Numbered from the stretch's first letter, positions 12,946 to 26,553 are shown. The stretch is DNA of 64,000 bases from Dipetalonema caudispina (GCA_013365325.1 JABVXV010000057.1:186001-250000), one strand, 5' to 3'. The notes: generated by a model not told the origin, from the letters alone. Numbers and translations are program-made.

Positions 12946-15900
12946 CCATTCAAGAAACCGTCTTCTGGTGCAAGTATATCGGAAATGGAAGATGAAGTAT
13001 AAATGAAACGGTCAACTTGAACAAGTGCAGAATGAAGCCTGAATTAACATGATTATAGAAGCAATTCAAATTTATACAAACTTCCTGTGACAGTTCGAAA
13101 AACTGTTTTGTTGTAATGGATGAATAAAGCGGGTCTTTTTAGTGTTATTACATTTGATAAAAATGATAACGATAATGATAATAGCAGTGATAACAATAAT
13201 AAAAGAGAGAGTAAATAAGGTTTAATTTTAGATTAAATACCGAGCAATGAGATATCCAATATCTCGTGAATTTGAAGAAAGGAAATAGCAAATATTACTG
13301 ATAATCACATTTGTTCTCTTTCTCTTTTTTCCTACAGTTACTCTTCTTCTTAACTAAATCTTTCCATTTCTTTTAAATACTCATTTAATTTCGAGGTCAC
13401 GGATCAGAATTGAGCAACAGTGTTTGAAAATTCTCGGTGTCAAAATATTTGCTCAGTCACAAACCTTTGTATTTTGTGTCATAATAATTACCCTTTCTGT
13501 ACTTTCATTATTATAGATTGGGTAGAAAAGTATGATTTAGAAAACTGAATTTGAATTTTACAACTTCGAATCACATTTGACAGCATGCTAGAAACTTTTA
13601 CAAGTCAATCTTCTGAAGGAAATTTACAGTGTCCATACACAAACCTTTGTCAACCGCAATTGTTTCTCATTGCTTCCGATTTACTAAACCATACATATGT
13701 AGCGCAATTATAATTATTATTTATTAATTACATAATCATGCAGAATATTTGAATGAAAATATAAACTATGGACGGAATATGAATTGATGAATCAACAAAT
13801 GATAGTGATATATAAGCCTGAATTGCAAAAATAATGAGAGTAATCTTTTAAGAAAAATAATGAGGCATATTTATTTGAACTCATCGATTCACATCATATA
13901 TTTTTTGTGATTTTTCTGCATATCCAATTTTTTATAGCAAGACTGGAAGAATGCCTTATCAGTTTTCAGAATGGTTTAGTGTTACTAGCAAATAAGGTAC
14001 AGTTTAAGATTCAGTGTCGGAATGGTTAACATTCAACATCTGCGTGGATCCATCCAACCCTGATTAATTGTGGCGGTAATTGTTTTCTGAGAATAAAATC
14101 TCCCCTTGTTCGACATAGATATCTTTCATATAGGTATTGTAAACATAGCGTTTTAGATTACAATCATCTGATTAGTCACCAAAAAAAAAAAAGCTCTCTG
14201 AACGGCTTTTGGACATTGATCAATGATGGGATGAATTATCGACCATTTTTTTCACTTCTGAAGTCTTCTTTGATTCTTCATACTTAATATTCGAATTAAT
14301 AGTAATACCGTTTAGCAGCGTGTGATTTATTTATTAGTCTTTGCAGTAATTTCTACAATAATATCGCTTATTGACTAATGATAATAAAATTATTGAGGAC
14401 TTTCATTTTAGTGATCTTATTAACATCGATGAATTTTTCTGAAATGCATGCGATTGATGTGTTCAGTAACGCGATAAAGAGATAATTGATATCTCTGATA
14501 ATGGCCCATAAATTAATTACTATTTCATGATATTTCAACTCTCCGTGACGTTACACCTTAAACGATTTACATTTATTATTGTCACTGTTATTTGATCATT
14601 CATCCCTTCCTGTGATATCGATAATCCACTATCAGCATTAATTAAACAGTAAAATTTTGCTGACCAAATTATCGATATCATATATGATTGTTCAAATAAT
14701 GATTAAATAATCTTTGTCCTATTGATAATTGTTGATAGTAGAACATGTTGAATTTATTTGTTAAAAAACTGGACGCAAACAGATACCGCTACTAATGATT
14801 TGGTTGCCTTGTTGCGGATCATTTCTATCTCAACTGAAACTGTAGTAGAGTAGTAAGTTGGCGCTGTATCCATTGCCTTATTTAGTATCGGTACTAATAA
14901 TGATAATTTAATAGTAGTAGTAGCATTAGTAGTAGTTCAAGTGATATCTATCTTATTCTAACATAAAATAATTTCATATTTTAGATGGTTTCCTTTTCTA
15001 AATTAATGTTTAAAAAAAAAAAAAACTACGAATGATGTTGTTAATTGAGGAGAAAGATAGGTAACGTATTCATAAATGATAAGCTTGAGAGGAAAATTCT
15101 TCCTGGAAGAATTTTTGAAATCTGTTTAAAGCTTCAACTCTTGCAATAATTTCATCTATCTTTTTCGAAAAAGGAAGAAGGATAAAACAGATGAATGTTT
15201 GTTACACGACTCGTATAATGCATTCCCCCAAAAGATTTCAATATGAAGTACAATGTATACTTCAAACTGCATGCAATACTATTGCAATTTTGCAGTAGTA
15301 TGCTAATAGTTTGCTTAGAATGAGATAATCAAAGAGAGCTAAAAAAAAAATTTGTTCCATGTCCATCATCATTCATTCATATATGTCAATTTGGAATCGA
15401 AGTACTAGAAGTCGCCAGTGAGTAGCAATTTACGTTATGCTTATATATGTCCATCCCTCTCCCTTTCCTTCTTCCTTTTTCTCTCTCTCTCTCTTTCTTT
15501 CCTCTTTTATATCCATAAAAAGTAAAATTCAAATTGAAGCACAAACATAGACTAGCTAGCCATTATTCAAAAGCTAGACAGACATTCATTTTATAGATTA
15601 AACAAGAGTGAAAATTATATATATGTACACATATATAGATATATCTATGTATATAAAATCATATATCAAAATTGATAGATCGATGAGTAAAAGTTGACAA
15701 AATGTCAAATTAATGAATTCTTTTTCATATTTGATTGGTTATATTATCAATGAAACAATTCCTACGTTTGCAATCATCCATCATTAAAGATTTGGTGACA
15801 TTTCTTCCTTAAAAACTTCCAAATATCTCTGTCCCATGCTGCTTTTAGTGTAAGCCTTACTGAACGATAAGAGTTAGTGTGCCAGTAGTGCTACTTCTAT

Positions 15901-16241
15901 TTGCCATTGTTAATATTACCACTACTCTTCACTACCACAAATCATTACTATTACTACTACAATTGATACTACTACTACTACTACTGCTACTAATACTACT
16001 ACAACTGATACTACAACTGCTATTGCTACTGCTACATTTATCTGTTGTGTCTTTGCAATAAAAAAAAAAAAAAAAAGAAGCATGTAAAGAGAGATGTTAT
16101 ATGTTGCTTAGAGTGAAAAAGGGCGCTTCTAAGACTTCATCCGCACTGAGATACTAATCCTACTACAGTGTTGCTAACTTCTATTGATGCAATTGAAGAG
16201 AAGTGCTACGAAATGGTGATAGATCCTTGAAAAAGTTTCTC

Positions 16242-16274
<33 letters not shown>

Positions 16275-16596
16275 TTTTTTTCTTCAAAAAATAATTCAAA
16301 CAGGCTTAACTCGTAGCCAATATATTTCATCGTTTGATGTTAATAGCTAGCAGTTAATGTCACTATTATTATCATTATCATTTGCTACTATTGATTATTA
16401 TTATTAAATTATCGTCATCATCAATATTATTACAGTCATTACTATTATCATCATTATTGCTGCCTATTGTTACTCTTGCAACTATTATTGTTGCTATTTT
16501 TGTCATAACTACAATTATCCTTCCTCATATTCCTTTAGCAATTCTGCTAAACAGTTGCCTTTTGTAGATTTAATTGAAGATTTCAACGACGAATTT
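12946..16596. other. Intergenic region rich in simple repeats
   Basis: No supported exon. It contains a CT-rich tract near 15476-15500, ACT trinucleotide repeats around 15955-16035, a T tract near 16257-16282 and ATT/ATC repeats around 16360-16500. The long Leu-rich open frames here are translations of these repeats. Confidence 0.6.
15955..16035. repeat. (ACT)n-like microsatellite
   Basis: Imperfect ACT/ACA/ACTGCT triplets. The apparent Leu-rich frame on this strand is a product of the repeat. Confidence 0.75.
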
Positions 16597-17238
16597 ATGT
16601 TGTTTCTGTTATTATTATTATTACTGTCTATTTTCTCATCCACAGTTTTATTGCTTTTAGTGGATGCTATTCCCACTATCAATCTATCATCCACTCAATC
16701 TTCACCGCTTAACTTACCAAATGATCTGAAAGGTACACATTCAGCAACATTTCCAGCTTTGTTAACACAACTGGAACATACTGAAGATGAGAACTGTGAA
16801 AGTTTTCTTACATTACCAAATTTGCATCGTTTGTTGGAACATGAATTGAAGCGCAGCAATCCACAACTCTTACTGCTGGCTCAATTAATCGCTCAGAATC
16901 CTCATTCACATTTGCCTCATCTCCCTGCAAATGCTTCCCTAATTTTGGATTCACCGTTGGCCTATAACCTATCGAAACCATTGTTCGTATTGCAACTACA
17001 CTGTAGCCAAATAGGGGATGATCCGTTGCAGCAATGGATTCCGTTGCTTATTTATCCGACTCCTGCTTTCGAATTCTATCTAACCGTACGTCTACGACCA
17101 TTTGACTTAAACGCTTGCACTTTACCGCAATGCAGCAATACAAAGGTTATTCAAGTTAATCATTATTTTTCGCATAATTTTAATGTTATGCGATTAAACC
17201 AACAAAGTAATCAAGTATTTTTGGAGCCGCAATATTGA
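16597..17238 (+). CDS. Putative secreted protein, single exon, family not recognised
   Basis: Open frame of 213 aa. I start at the first ATG (16597), not at the upstream TTG, because the ATG begins directly with a very hydrophobic leader (MLFLLLLLLLSIFSS then VLLLLVDA), read as a signal peptide or anchor. Past the leader the protein has mixed composition and normal codon use, with a His/Leu-rich segment (HSHLPHLP), four Cys in the mature part (ENCES, LHCSQ, NACTL, PQCSN) and possible N-glycosylation sites at NLS, NAS and NLS. The end is a clean TGA with no splice signal needed. The leader is encoded by an ATT/TTA-rich stretch that merges with the upstream triplet repeats, so the true start could lie in an unseen upstream exon. 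I cannot assign a function. Confidence 0.6.
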   Translation: MLFLLLLLLLSIFSSTVLLLLVDAIPTINLSSTQSSPLNLPNDLKGTHSATFPALLTQLEHTEDENCESFLTLPNLHRLLEHELKRSNPQLLLLAQLIAQNPHSHLPHLPANASLILDSPLAYNLSKPLFVLQLHCSQIGDDPLQQWIPLLIYPTPAFEFYLTVRLRPFDLNACTLPQCSNTKVIQVNHYFSHNFNVMRLNQQSNQVFLEPQY

Positions 17239-20180
17239 GAAGTTGTGTTGATCTTTGTTAAAATTACCAAGCTTCACTCAATAAGATTGATTAAAGCAAT
17301 GTCACATCTCATTTCCTTTAGTTTGGCTCTTAGCTGAATAAATTGATAAAGGACAGATGTGAAGTGAAGGAATGAATAATTGTCGTAAATGTGAAAGGGA
17401 ATTTTTAAAACTTCTAAAATTTTTTTATTTTTTAATAGAATTCTTTTTAGATTCTTAAACTAAGCTTGAAAAACTTCTGCTAATTTATACTGAAAAATTA
17501 AAGTTATTTTTGTTTTATATTTCATTAATTACTATAATCAGCCAGTATCTTATCACTAAGAAATGACAACAAAGCAATTTTCAACTTATTCAATCTAACT
17601 CCAACTTCTTTTATCCTGTCTGACTTGATTTAAACTTTTTTATCCATTACCAAGCTACATGTTTATGGAAGTATCAATTTTGCTTCTTCTCATTTTTATT
17701 CTATTAAGTTTATTGAACCATCTTTGAGAATTAATATCTTTATTGCTTCTGCATATTTCAAAAAAGTCATTTTATCGGTAAATTTTGGGATATCGCGGGA
17801 ACTATGCAAAAAGAAATCCATATAAGAGAGGCTGTGTTTTTTTTTCTTTTTTTCACTAGTTTATTGATGATATTTTGTCTTTCTCAGATTTGCTTACGTC
17901 TAAACCAAACCATCGGAAAGCAGAACTGCATAATAGACTTCAATTATGCAAATGTGTTTTCTCTTATTACAGTTTGTTTTCTAACATTTACAACTTTATT
18001 ATGCTGCAATTTATTAAACAAAATGTTTTTCTGCTAACCCCCGGGTTTTCACGGTAATTTTGAACGGCTACTTAGCATCGATCATAGAAGTTTCATATAA
18101 ACTGACAAAGCATTTTCCTTATAAAAGGTTAGTTAAAAATACAATGGATTAGCTATTTAATGAGCCAAGATAATGTACCCATCATTAGAGATGATTGTTG
18201 ATTGATTTGTCTTTACCCACTTGTTTACTTGTCTACTATTCAATTAATGTGTTACTTAATAGATCAAAGATAACCTTCATTTTCTTACACAATTCCTTTG
18301 TTTCTTCATTAACTTCATTCTTTACTACATTCCCTTTCCTCATCTAATAACGAATTAACAACGACAACAACAAAGTCGTATGCACTCCATTTCAGGGAAG
18401 TTAGAAGAAAATATTTATTAATTTCATCCAGTGAAAAGTTTTGATGAGAATGATGGAAATTTAAGGTCAATAATTATTAGATTTTTCTATTACTGTGACC
18501 TCTTCCTTGTAAATTAGACAGTAGACTTATTTATATTCAAACCAGCGCCTACTTTCAACCTAAAGTTCGAAAGGAAAAAGTATGGGAATCATTTCAATTT
18601 TTTGAAAGATTCCGAATCTTTTGCTCGTATCCTTCAGCATCTTTTTTTCTTTATAAATGAAAATTGACATAGCTTTTCGTGTCGTCGAGTTTAGAAGCAG
18701 AAATTGAACATGTCATGATAGAATAAATAATATTTTGAAATCAATTTGTGGATAAAGCAAAATCTCTATCACTTACAAAAAATCGAAAACTACATCATTC
18801 GCAGTAATTTCTTTCTGTTTCTGTTCATTATTTTTTCTGATTTATTTTCACAATCTTGTAAACTTTCCATCTTTCAATTTGCTCGTAGTAAAAAAAAGTC
18901 TTACAATAAATTTTTCGGAATCAGCCTGAATTATTGAGCTTTGTCCGTCCTTCAATTACTACCGCTAATTGATTAAACAAATATGCAATCATTCATGAAC
19001 TTAATTTGAGATGCTTTTTCAGATTATATAGGAAGATATGTATATTAGTATGATTTAAATTGAATTAGTATAAAATATGAAACACGCACATAAAAATGCT
19101 CGGATGAAAATATTATCTACGGACATATCTCACATTGATGTTTACATATACGCAGGCTTCTGACATTTGACCTCTCCTGCGTAAAAAAGAAAGAAGGGAG
19201 TTTTAGTTTGGTGTAAAGAGAAAAATGATTCCTTCGAGAAAATAAGCTTGTTGACAATATTTCTGTCCAAATTATCTATCGAAACTAAACTGTTGGAAGA
19301 CGAGGTATATATACGTACGCGCAAAAGTACACGTAATACACAATCAGGATTACTAGAACTTTCCGGTTCAATTATTCAACAGTGAGCTAACATACGTCGA
19401 ACTTCTGACATCGTCAGGATCCTTTGATGATACAAACGAATTTGTTGTGTCTTTGCCACAGAAGCTGTTGACCGTCGAACTATCTGGCCATCATTATCCG
19501 GAGATAGAGCTAACTTTCCTGAATGAAATTCATGCTATTAGCCATCGAATTGTTTAGCTTATTTCCATCCATTGTTTAGAGGCTATCAATTTAAATTTTC
19601 AAGAATTGATAATTCTCAGCTATTATCATCTAAAATAGATTGTCTGGGTTTGATTTTATGGTATCTGATTGAGGTGAAATGAATTGAGAGCTGAAAAGAT
19701 TATGATTGAACATTTTCGACTATCATCATTCATCTTTTCAAGGGACAGTTGCTTTTATTTCGTTCACTTCTCACAATTCTTCATTTCTTATGGACTGATA
19801 GACCATCACAATTATATCGCAATCATCAAATTTTATTTGAAATGAAAGAGGGCAATCATAAAATGTAAACATTTTCTTTAATGTTATCACTCACAAAATC
19901 ATAATAAATTAATTTCATTTCTTCTTTGTTTAAACAACTTTGAAAAATGCTCATCATTTGTTATAGCGCAGCTGTTTCAATCTCGTGATAAAGTCGGATG
20001 TAACATCAATTGTTAGTTAATATTTCTCTGAAGATTAAGTGTTAGAAATCTTAAATTCCTTGAAAATAACTAGATTGATCTGAAAAGTATAAATAACTAG
20101 TCTAGAATACGGTAACTCAATAAAAGGATTGTAACACAAGAAAATACAGTGTTGAAAAATAGAAAATAACCATTTTACAG
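17239..20180. other. Region between the single-exon gene and the class C receptor exons
   Basis: Mostly AT-rich and non-coding. The only exon-like segment I can support is on the minus strand at 19376-19518 (separate entry). The 5' exons of the receptor that begins at 20181 should lie here or further left, but I could not find convincing ones. Confidence 0.45.
19376..19518 (-). CDS. Orphan terminal exon, product unknown
   Basis: On the minus strand a good acceptor (AATTTCATTCAG) is followed by 47 codons in phase 2 that run to TGA: KLALSPDNDGQIVRRSTASV, then AKTQQIRLYHQRI and ending SEVRRMLAHC. The segment is clearly more GC-rich than its surroundings, and its composition looks like a cytoplasmic C-terminus. 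No upstream minus-strand exon could be linked to it before 25.5 kb. A competing plus-strand frame across the same bases (from about 19384) has no usable donor, so I prefer minus. Confidence 0.4.
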
Positions 20181-23100
20181 TGTACATGGACAAGACATGG
20201 TGGTATACGGGTCTATGCCCGCACATGTTGTACTAATGATACATCATTATGTCGTGATGCCGCAGAGCAAGATCGTGGTATTTTGGTGCTTTTCAATGGA
20301 TTATGTTCAACAGTTTGCATTTTATTGATATCGGTCGTTGTTCGGGAACGACGTAGGCATCATGAAGCACGTGGTTGGGCGTTAATGGAAATTTTCCTTC
20401 TTGGCGCTGCTATATTATATGCTGTTGTAAGTTTAATGAAATTTTCCGCATAGAAATAAAGAACCGAAATTGATAACTTTTTATGTGAAATTTCAAAGAA
20501 AATAAATGTTTTTTTTTTGGAACAGAAATAAAAAATAAATGTTTGATTTGTTTTATTTATGCATTAATGAAGTTTGTTGCAGTTATTGCTGGACTGGTTT
20601 AATTCAGCTACATCGACGTGCTGTTTTGCGGTATGGCTACGTCAAATTGGTTTTTCGACATTTTATGGATCAATTGTTCTGAAAATTTATAGGTATTCGT
20701 CATGTGTAATTTGAAAAAAAATTACGGGATGGATACATTTCGAGACAAATTTCATGAAGCCTCAAAAATTGTCCCCAAATATCGAGTTGATATAAAACAT
20801 CAGCAACTTTAGCAAATAAAGTAATTACAGCGGTGAGCAACAATTAGCCGATTAATTAAATTTTCAATCTACTGTAGATGTTTAGCAAATAAGCCCTTGA
20901 TTTCCGTTTCCGATTTCATTTGTTTTGCAAATAAATTTTACTGTTCTACTGCGTAAAAAATTCGAATTATTAGTACCAAAAATGTTTCACTATTTTATCC
21001 TTGTATATCCTTCTATAATTTAAAAGTTTGTGCAAAACTTAACTTTTCTATAATTCTTTTGTTTTGAATTTAGGTAATTAAGTCCAAAAATAAAGCATCT
21101 GATTGGAATAGATTAAAATGGAAGCGATGGAGAGATTTCTGGCTTACTATTATTGATAATTTATCCAATAAAATCAATTCATTATCCAAAATTATAATTA
21201 AAGGAATTTACAAGAATATCGTGTACGTAAGGCTCATCATGTTATTGTGAAAGAAGAAGATTTGATGAAATATTTGGCATGTCTGTTAGCACTGACATTA
21301 ACTGGTCTTATTGCTTGGACACTTGGTTCATTTGCTGATCAAGAGCTTTGGAAAAGTGCTTGGCCACAATGTCCCATACAAGCATGGTGCTTAGCTTGGC
21401 AAGGTGAGAATAATTTTTTTTTTTGTAAGCAAATGAAAAGATATTGGTTGAATGCATTGGAAAAGTACTACAATAGGAAAAAAGAAAGAAATAATTAAAA
21501 ATATATATTTGTTGTACCTGTGAAATTCAATTGAAATCGATTTTTTTTTTTAGTTCATTTATTTTTCATTTTTAAAGATAGCATTTCTACTCTTTTCCAC
21601 AACAGATAATCGGAAAAACAAATGGTATTTGCATGATTTGCACATAAAAACGGAAATTGTCCATATTTAAACAATGGCTTTATTTTATTTCTTATCTATT
21701 AATTTAGTTAATTCAGAATTTCAATTCTTCTTTCTCAGGTTATGAATCGTTATTTCTAATCTACGGAATGCGACTGTGTTATAAAGCTCGGAACAGTAGT
21801 TGGTTGGAACGATGGCAATTTACAGTTGCTGTATGTCTGGAAGCGATTGTCACATTGCTTGCTAACTTTTTAAGGTTATTTATATCATAGATTTATTCGT
21901 TGTATAATAATTTAATCACAATGGATAGGACTTTCTATTCGAGATAATACGCGTGATACCACATGTTTTCGTCATAACCTCGTAGTCATGTTCAATTATC
22001 TTAGTTAAACTAGTTCATTTCTGATCAAACTTTAAGACTGAAATATTTAGATCGATTCACAAATTTCGACGAATATCAATTGTTCTTTCTAATATCATTT
22101 AAATATTTCATTAAAATGAAACTTTCCGTTTGCTTTATTCCGTGTATATAAATATGTAAGAATGTAGCTGTAAATCATTCCAATATCACAAAATTACCTG
22201 GTAAATTCTGGAGTATTTTAATCGTACCTGAAATTCGCATTCCTCATTTCCAGATATTCCATTCGTTATTCGGCACACAGCGATACATTGATGACGATTA
22301 CATTTGTACAATTACATTTGACTGTTTCGATTAATATTGTTATTATCATTGCTCCTAAATTTTACTTGGTTAGTCGTACTCTTAGTTTTGTTGTAGAATT
22401 GATATAGGGATTCTTAGGTGGTAATTCTTATTTACGTCATTAACTTAATATGATTTTCGGTTACAAAATGTTCTCTTTAATTATTCTTTGAGATAGGCCA
22501 TTTCCTATAGAGAGCCTTAAGGATCTTTATTTCTTTGAGCATACTCATTACCTTGCGTATCTCTTCTAAAGTTCTGAATTATGATACAAACTTTCTTTTT
22601 ATTTTTTTACAGCTTTGCTAAGTGAATTAAGATGAATTAATTCCTCGACAGCAATTAATTTTTTGTTGGGAGGAGATTTGGTTAAAAAAAAAAAAAAGGA
22701 TTTTGACACTTATTTTTGGATATCCCACAAAAAAAATGAGGTGGGAAGCATATGGGAAGTAAGCAAGACATATAGCTAATAGTTGAATGAAGGATGCTTT
22801 TGATCGATTTCTCCTTTCGTTTTTCATTCTTTGAATGGAAAAAAAAAAAAGAATTTCAGCTTTTGCATTCTTTCAAGCATTTCTTACTCCCTTGGAAATT
22901 CATCGTTCTTCCCTTTGGCATCAATGAATTTCATTTTTATCTCTCTCTCTGAAACAAAAAGAAAAAGTGCTCGAAAGTGAGGAAACAAATTCAAAGTGGA
23001 AAGATGCTAATAGCAAAAAAAAAAAAAAAAAATAAAATAACTGAACAAATAAGTTAAATGTTTTTAATATATTAGAAATGATTCCCTTCAAAAATTTAAT

Positions 23101-24639
23101 ATTTTTAACATAACAAAATGAGTATCGCTGATAACTTATGACATGACCTCAGCTCATAATTCATTCCAAATTAAAATTTTTTAAACTTATCTCACTAATG
23201 GAAAGAAGTTAATTATTATCATAACCCGGTTAAACACATGAATACTCGAATCAAAATTATTCAACATTTAAATCCATTATAATTATAATAACTTTTAGTA
23301 ACTCATTCCATGTTTCAAACTTTAAAGAAAGTCAAATGTTTAACCCATATGGTGATTTGTGGAAGAATGAGTTATGTGTATCCATTTTAGAAATTTTTGG
23401 AACCTCATTCGAATTTTTGATTTTTAGGTTAGTTCCGGTAGCACAAGGCATACGCAAACAGTAGCAGGCCCTGGTGGTAAAGCACATCCATCATTGGCTA
23501 AGCTTCGTGACAATTTATTGAATGGAACAATTGATTTCACTGAAGTGCCAATAGCTGATATGAATCCGGAAGACATAAGGGTGAGAAATTCCTTTCAAAT
23601 TTTCTTTTGCAAATACTTTTTGTTTATGACAACCAAACTTTTTTCAACACTTAGGATAAAATTTAAAAAAAAAGAATTCGGTTTGTTATTGAAATGTACG
23701 ACTGAATTACTAAGATTTCCGGAAGTTTCCGATGGAAAATATTGTGATATTGCAAGTGCAAGATAAATGCATTATTCTCCTCAGACTTGTGATATCATTC
23801 GGACAACTATATTCTATTTAATTTAGCAGCCGGCCATTATGCAAAAAAAAAAAAAAAAATAGAAAAGGGAACCAAATAATTGGGGTCCTTTTCTTTAGGA
23901 AGCTAAAGTAAGCTATGTATTCTCAGCTTATTTTTACATCTTCTAAGACTTATGAAAGAGATAATTTCTCTCTTAGATCAATGTATCAGTTATTAATTTA
24001 GGCTGAATTGAAGCGAGTTTATACGCAGTTGAGAATGTACAAATTGAAAAATTTGTATCAAGATAATCCGCATATCAGTAGACGGAAAGGTGGTAAAAAA
24101 ACAAGCAATGATAAAATGATTATTAAAAATCGACGCATTTCAGTACCAACATTAAGTTCACCTAAAGTAAGCTTGCTTTTATTTTGATATTACAACGAAA
24201 GCTTTTTCAACATTACTTGTAATTAGACTTAACAACTGATTCAAAATCCTCGAAATATTCCTATTCTATGGAAATTGCTGCTATAATGGTATGCTTTGTC
24301 TTTTTACATGATTTAATTATCAGGTTCTATTTTTCCAGTTGCAAACTAAAATCGGTAGAGTTGATTTTTCAGAATTCTGTTCATATTGCAAGTTCAAGAA
24401 CTATTTTGGAACATCCGAACTCCACCAAATTTCAGTTAAATGATGATCGATCACTAGTGGAAAAATCTGTATTATAATGATGCAATATTTCCATATTTAA
24501 TAAACTTGCGCTCTCATTATAGGTCAAAAGAATGGAAGAGGATGAACGAAATGATTTAACGGTGGAATCAGCACCTCACAACGTCTTCCTTTCAACGTAT
24601 AAGTTACAATTAGAACCACATCAGTCCGTACGTGTATAA
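20181..24639 (+). CDS. Class C orphan G-protein-coupled receptor, GPR158/GPR179-like (7TM and C-terminal part)
   Basis: Eight exons join in frame: 20181-20426, 20583-20692, 21204-21403, 21739-21874, 22254-22368, 23428-23580, 24002-24166, 24523-24639, giving 413 aa to TAA. The first begins after a good acceptor with CTWTRHGGIRVYARTCC; the extracellular N-terminus is missing, so this is partial at the 5' side. TM1 is GILVLFNGLCSTVCILLI. The TM3 region is WLRQIGFSTFYGSIVLKIYR, the class C signature. Other helices are LACLLALTLTGLIAWTLG, WQFTVAVCLEAIVTLLANF and HLTVSINIVIIIAPKFYL. The tail has ADMNPEDIRAELKRVYTQL and DNPHISRRKGGKK, which resemble the GPR158/179 post-TM7 segment. It converges on rps-26. 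Confidence 0.82.
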
Positions 24640-25553
24640 AAACAAATGTTTTAAAAAATCGTTTGGAACGATTAAAATTAAAACCTGATGAAAATGCGGA
24701 ATTGTCTGAAATCTCTTCACTTATCGTCTTAACAATGATAATATGCTGTGTTTAGTTTGAACCTGTCATTTAACTTCTAATTTGTTTTTCAATAAAATCA
24801 TACGTAGTTGATTCTTCCTCACCAACAAAATATTCAGTTTCGTATGGCTATGCTGCTAGGTGCTAGGAGCGGATACTTTTGTAATACTATGAGTTCAGGA
24901 CTTTTTACTTATCTTATCCTGGACAATGAATCAGTCAAGATTCCAAGGGAATGCACACAATTAACCATCATCAGTCATCGGCCAACATGCATGTAGACCC
25001 ACATGTCTTATGTCTCTTACATTAAAAGCTCTGTTCTCCAGAAATTTCATACACCATAATTTATAAGATAGCCTCTTAGAAAAATTGTTATGTATGAAAC
25101 TTTTACTTTTAAGGAGTAGATGATAAAATTCAAAATTAGTAGCGGTAGGGCAAAAATGTTTGCATGAGTATTAAAAATATTTCAAGCGAACAAATAACAT
25201 GAAATTCTACAGAAACATTTACCAAAACTTGTCTGGTAATTGTAAAAATATATTCCAAACATTTCAAGTGAAAAGCCTCCAACTATTACCGAACCGAATT
25301 TCACTCAAATCTTTAACTGAAAATACGAAAAAAAAGAAATAAGATCACTTTACTTAAATACATATTCAGTCAGAGCGTTGCTTTGGGAACAAGCAAAAAT
25401 TGAAAAAAGACGAGAATGTTCAAAGGGTTAAATTTACTCGGACCTTTACACTGTCAGACAAATAGCTCAATATTAAGAACTTTTTATCATATGTTGGTAA
25501 TAACACTACAACAAGAACAAACGAATCTCAAGCTTTTTATGACAGAACTTCAT
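24640..25553. other. Convergent intergenic spacer
   Basis: Lies between the 3' ends of the receptor gene (+) and rps-26 (-). No coding exon is supported. It should hold both 3' UTRs and polyadenylation signals; an AATAAA-type hexamer occurs at about 24791. Confidence 0.6.
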
Positions 25554-26189
25554 TCACTGTCGATTTGGAGCACCTGGTCGCGGAAAACGATCTCCAACAA
25601 TGCCGCCACGTTGACCAAAACGTGGGGGTGGGTTACGGTCCTTGCGTGCTTCGCGTGAACGATTACGCACTACTTTACTGTGAATTGCGCAGGATACACA
25701 GTAATGCAATTTGTGATATAATTTTGGCAACGCATATGCTGAAATATGATCACAGTGGGAAATGATATTAAAAAAATGACAGTAATCTGACCACATACTC
25801 GCTGCTTCCCTCAAAGGCAGTAGCCACTAGAAATTTCTACTGCAAACTGTGCACAGAGAATCTTTCACATGTTAAATTCTGCAATATTCCGAATGAGCTG
25901 TTCTCTGAAAACGAGTTGTAGGTAAATGCTGATATGATAATGCACCCCCTGCACTTCGGCATGAGTACAAGTAGTAAGGAAATATTAAGGAAAAAAGAAG
26001 AAACGTACAATCATAGGCAGATGCATCAGAAATATCTCGGACAGCAGCTGCTTCTACAATATTGCGAACAACGAATTTCTTGATAGCCTTATCTTTGGGT
26101 GCACAACGACCGCAATTTGTGCAGCGAATGGGTCTTACATGTCCACGACCTTTTTTGTTACGTCCGTGATTCCGTCGTTTCGTCGTCAT
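25554..26189 (-). CDS. rps-26: 40S ribosomal protein S26 (eS26)
   Basis: Small-subunit ribosomal protein near the mRNA exit channel. Exon 1 is 26009-26189 and exon 2 is 25554-25738, joined at a split Ser codon, giving 121 aa (family about 115-119). Diagnostic segments are [36 protein letters not shown], then [20 protein letters not shown] and [20 protein letters not shown]. The CTNCGRC and YCVSC cysteines are the zinc ligands. The ATG at 26189 fits the conserved N-terminus [10 protein letters not shown]. An acceptor (ATTTTAG) sits 7 nt upstream, pointing to SL trans-splicing. Family knowledge supports the call beyond doubt. Confidence 0.97.
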
Positions 26190-26203
26190 TGTTTCCCTAA
26201 AAT
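26190..26203 (-). promoter_or_regulatory. Probable SL1 trans-splice acceptor of rps-26
   Basis: On the minus strand TATTTTAG is followed by GGAAACAATG, leaving a 7-nt leader before the start codon. No matching upstream donor or exon is visible. Confidence 0.65.
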
Positions 26204-26553
26204 ATACTAAATTAGTTAATCCTAGAACCAAGTAGAGTTTATCAAATGCACAAGTATTTCTAAAATAACAATACCAACCATCTGATCTTTACTAACTGCT
26301 TCGATCAAGTATTAGTGGACATACACATTCCTCCGTAATCCTACCATATACGTAAAAAACTAACAGTGCTTCTGGTGAACATAATAAAATATGGATATTA
26401 CACAAATCTTTATGAATATTGTAATTACGTAGATGGAAACCAAATTTAACGCAAAAATCGAAGTGAATACGATACAGTTCGGATATGCTTCTCATATATT
26501 TCACTTATGTGATATCTAACTTTCATCCCTTTGACTTTTTCATGAAATAAGAT

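Noticed and set aside
15879..16061. Leu-rich open frame
   Set aside because: Translation of ACT/ATT triplet repeats; begins at GTG, not ATG.
16382..16567. Ile/Leu-rich open frame
   Set aside because: Product of ATT/ATC repeats with no splice or start support.
19384..19556. Plus-strand frame ELTYVELLTSSGSFDD...
   Set aside because: No usable donor; the minus-strand reading has a good acceptor and better composition.
25416..25765. Plus-strand frames opposite rps-26 exon 2
   Set aside because: Shadow of the eS26 coding strand.
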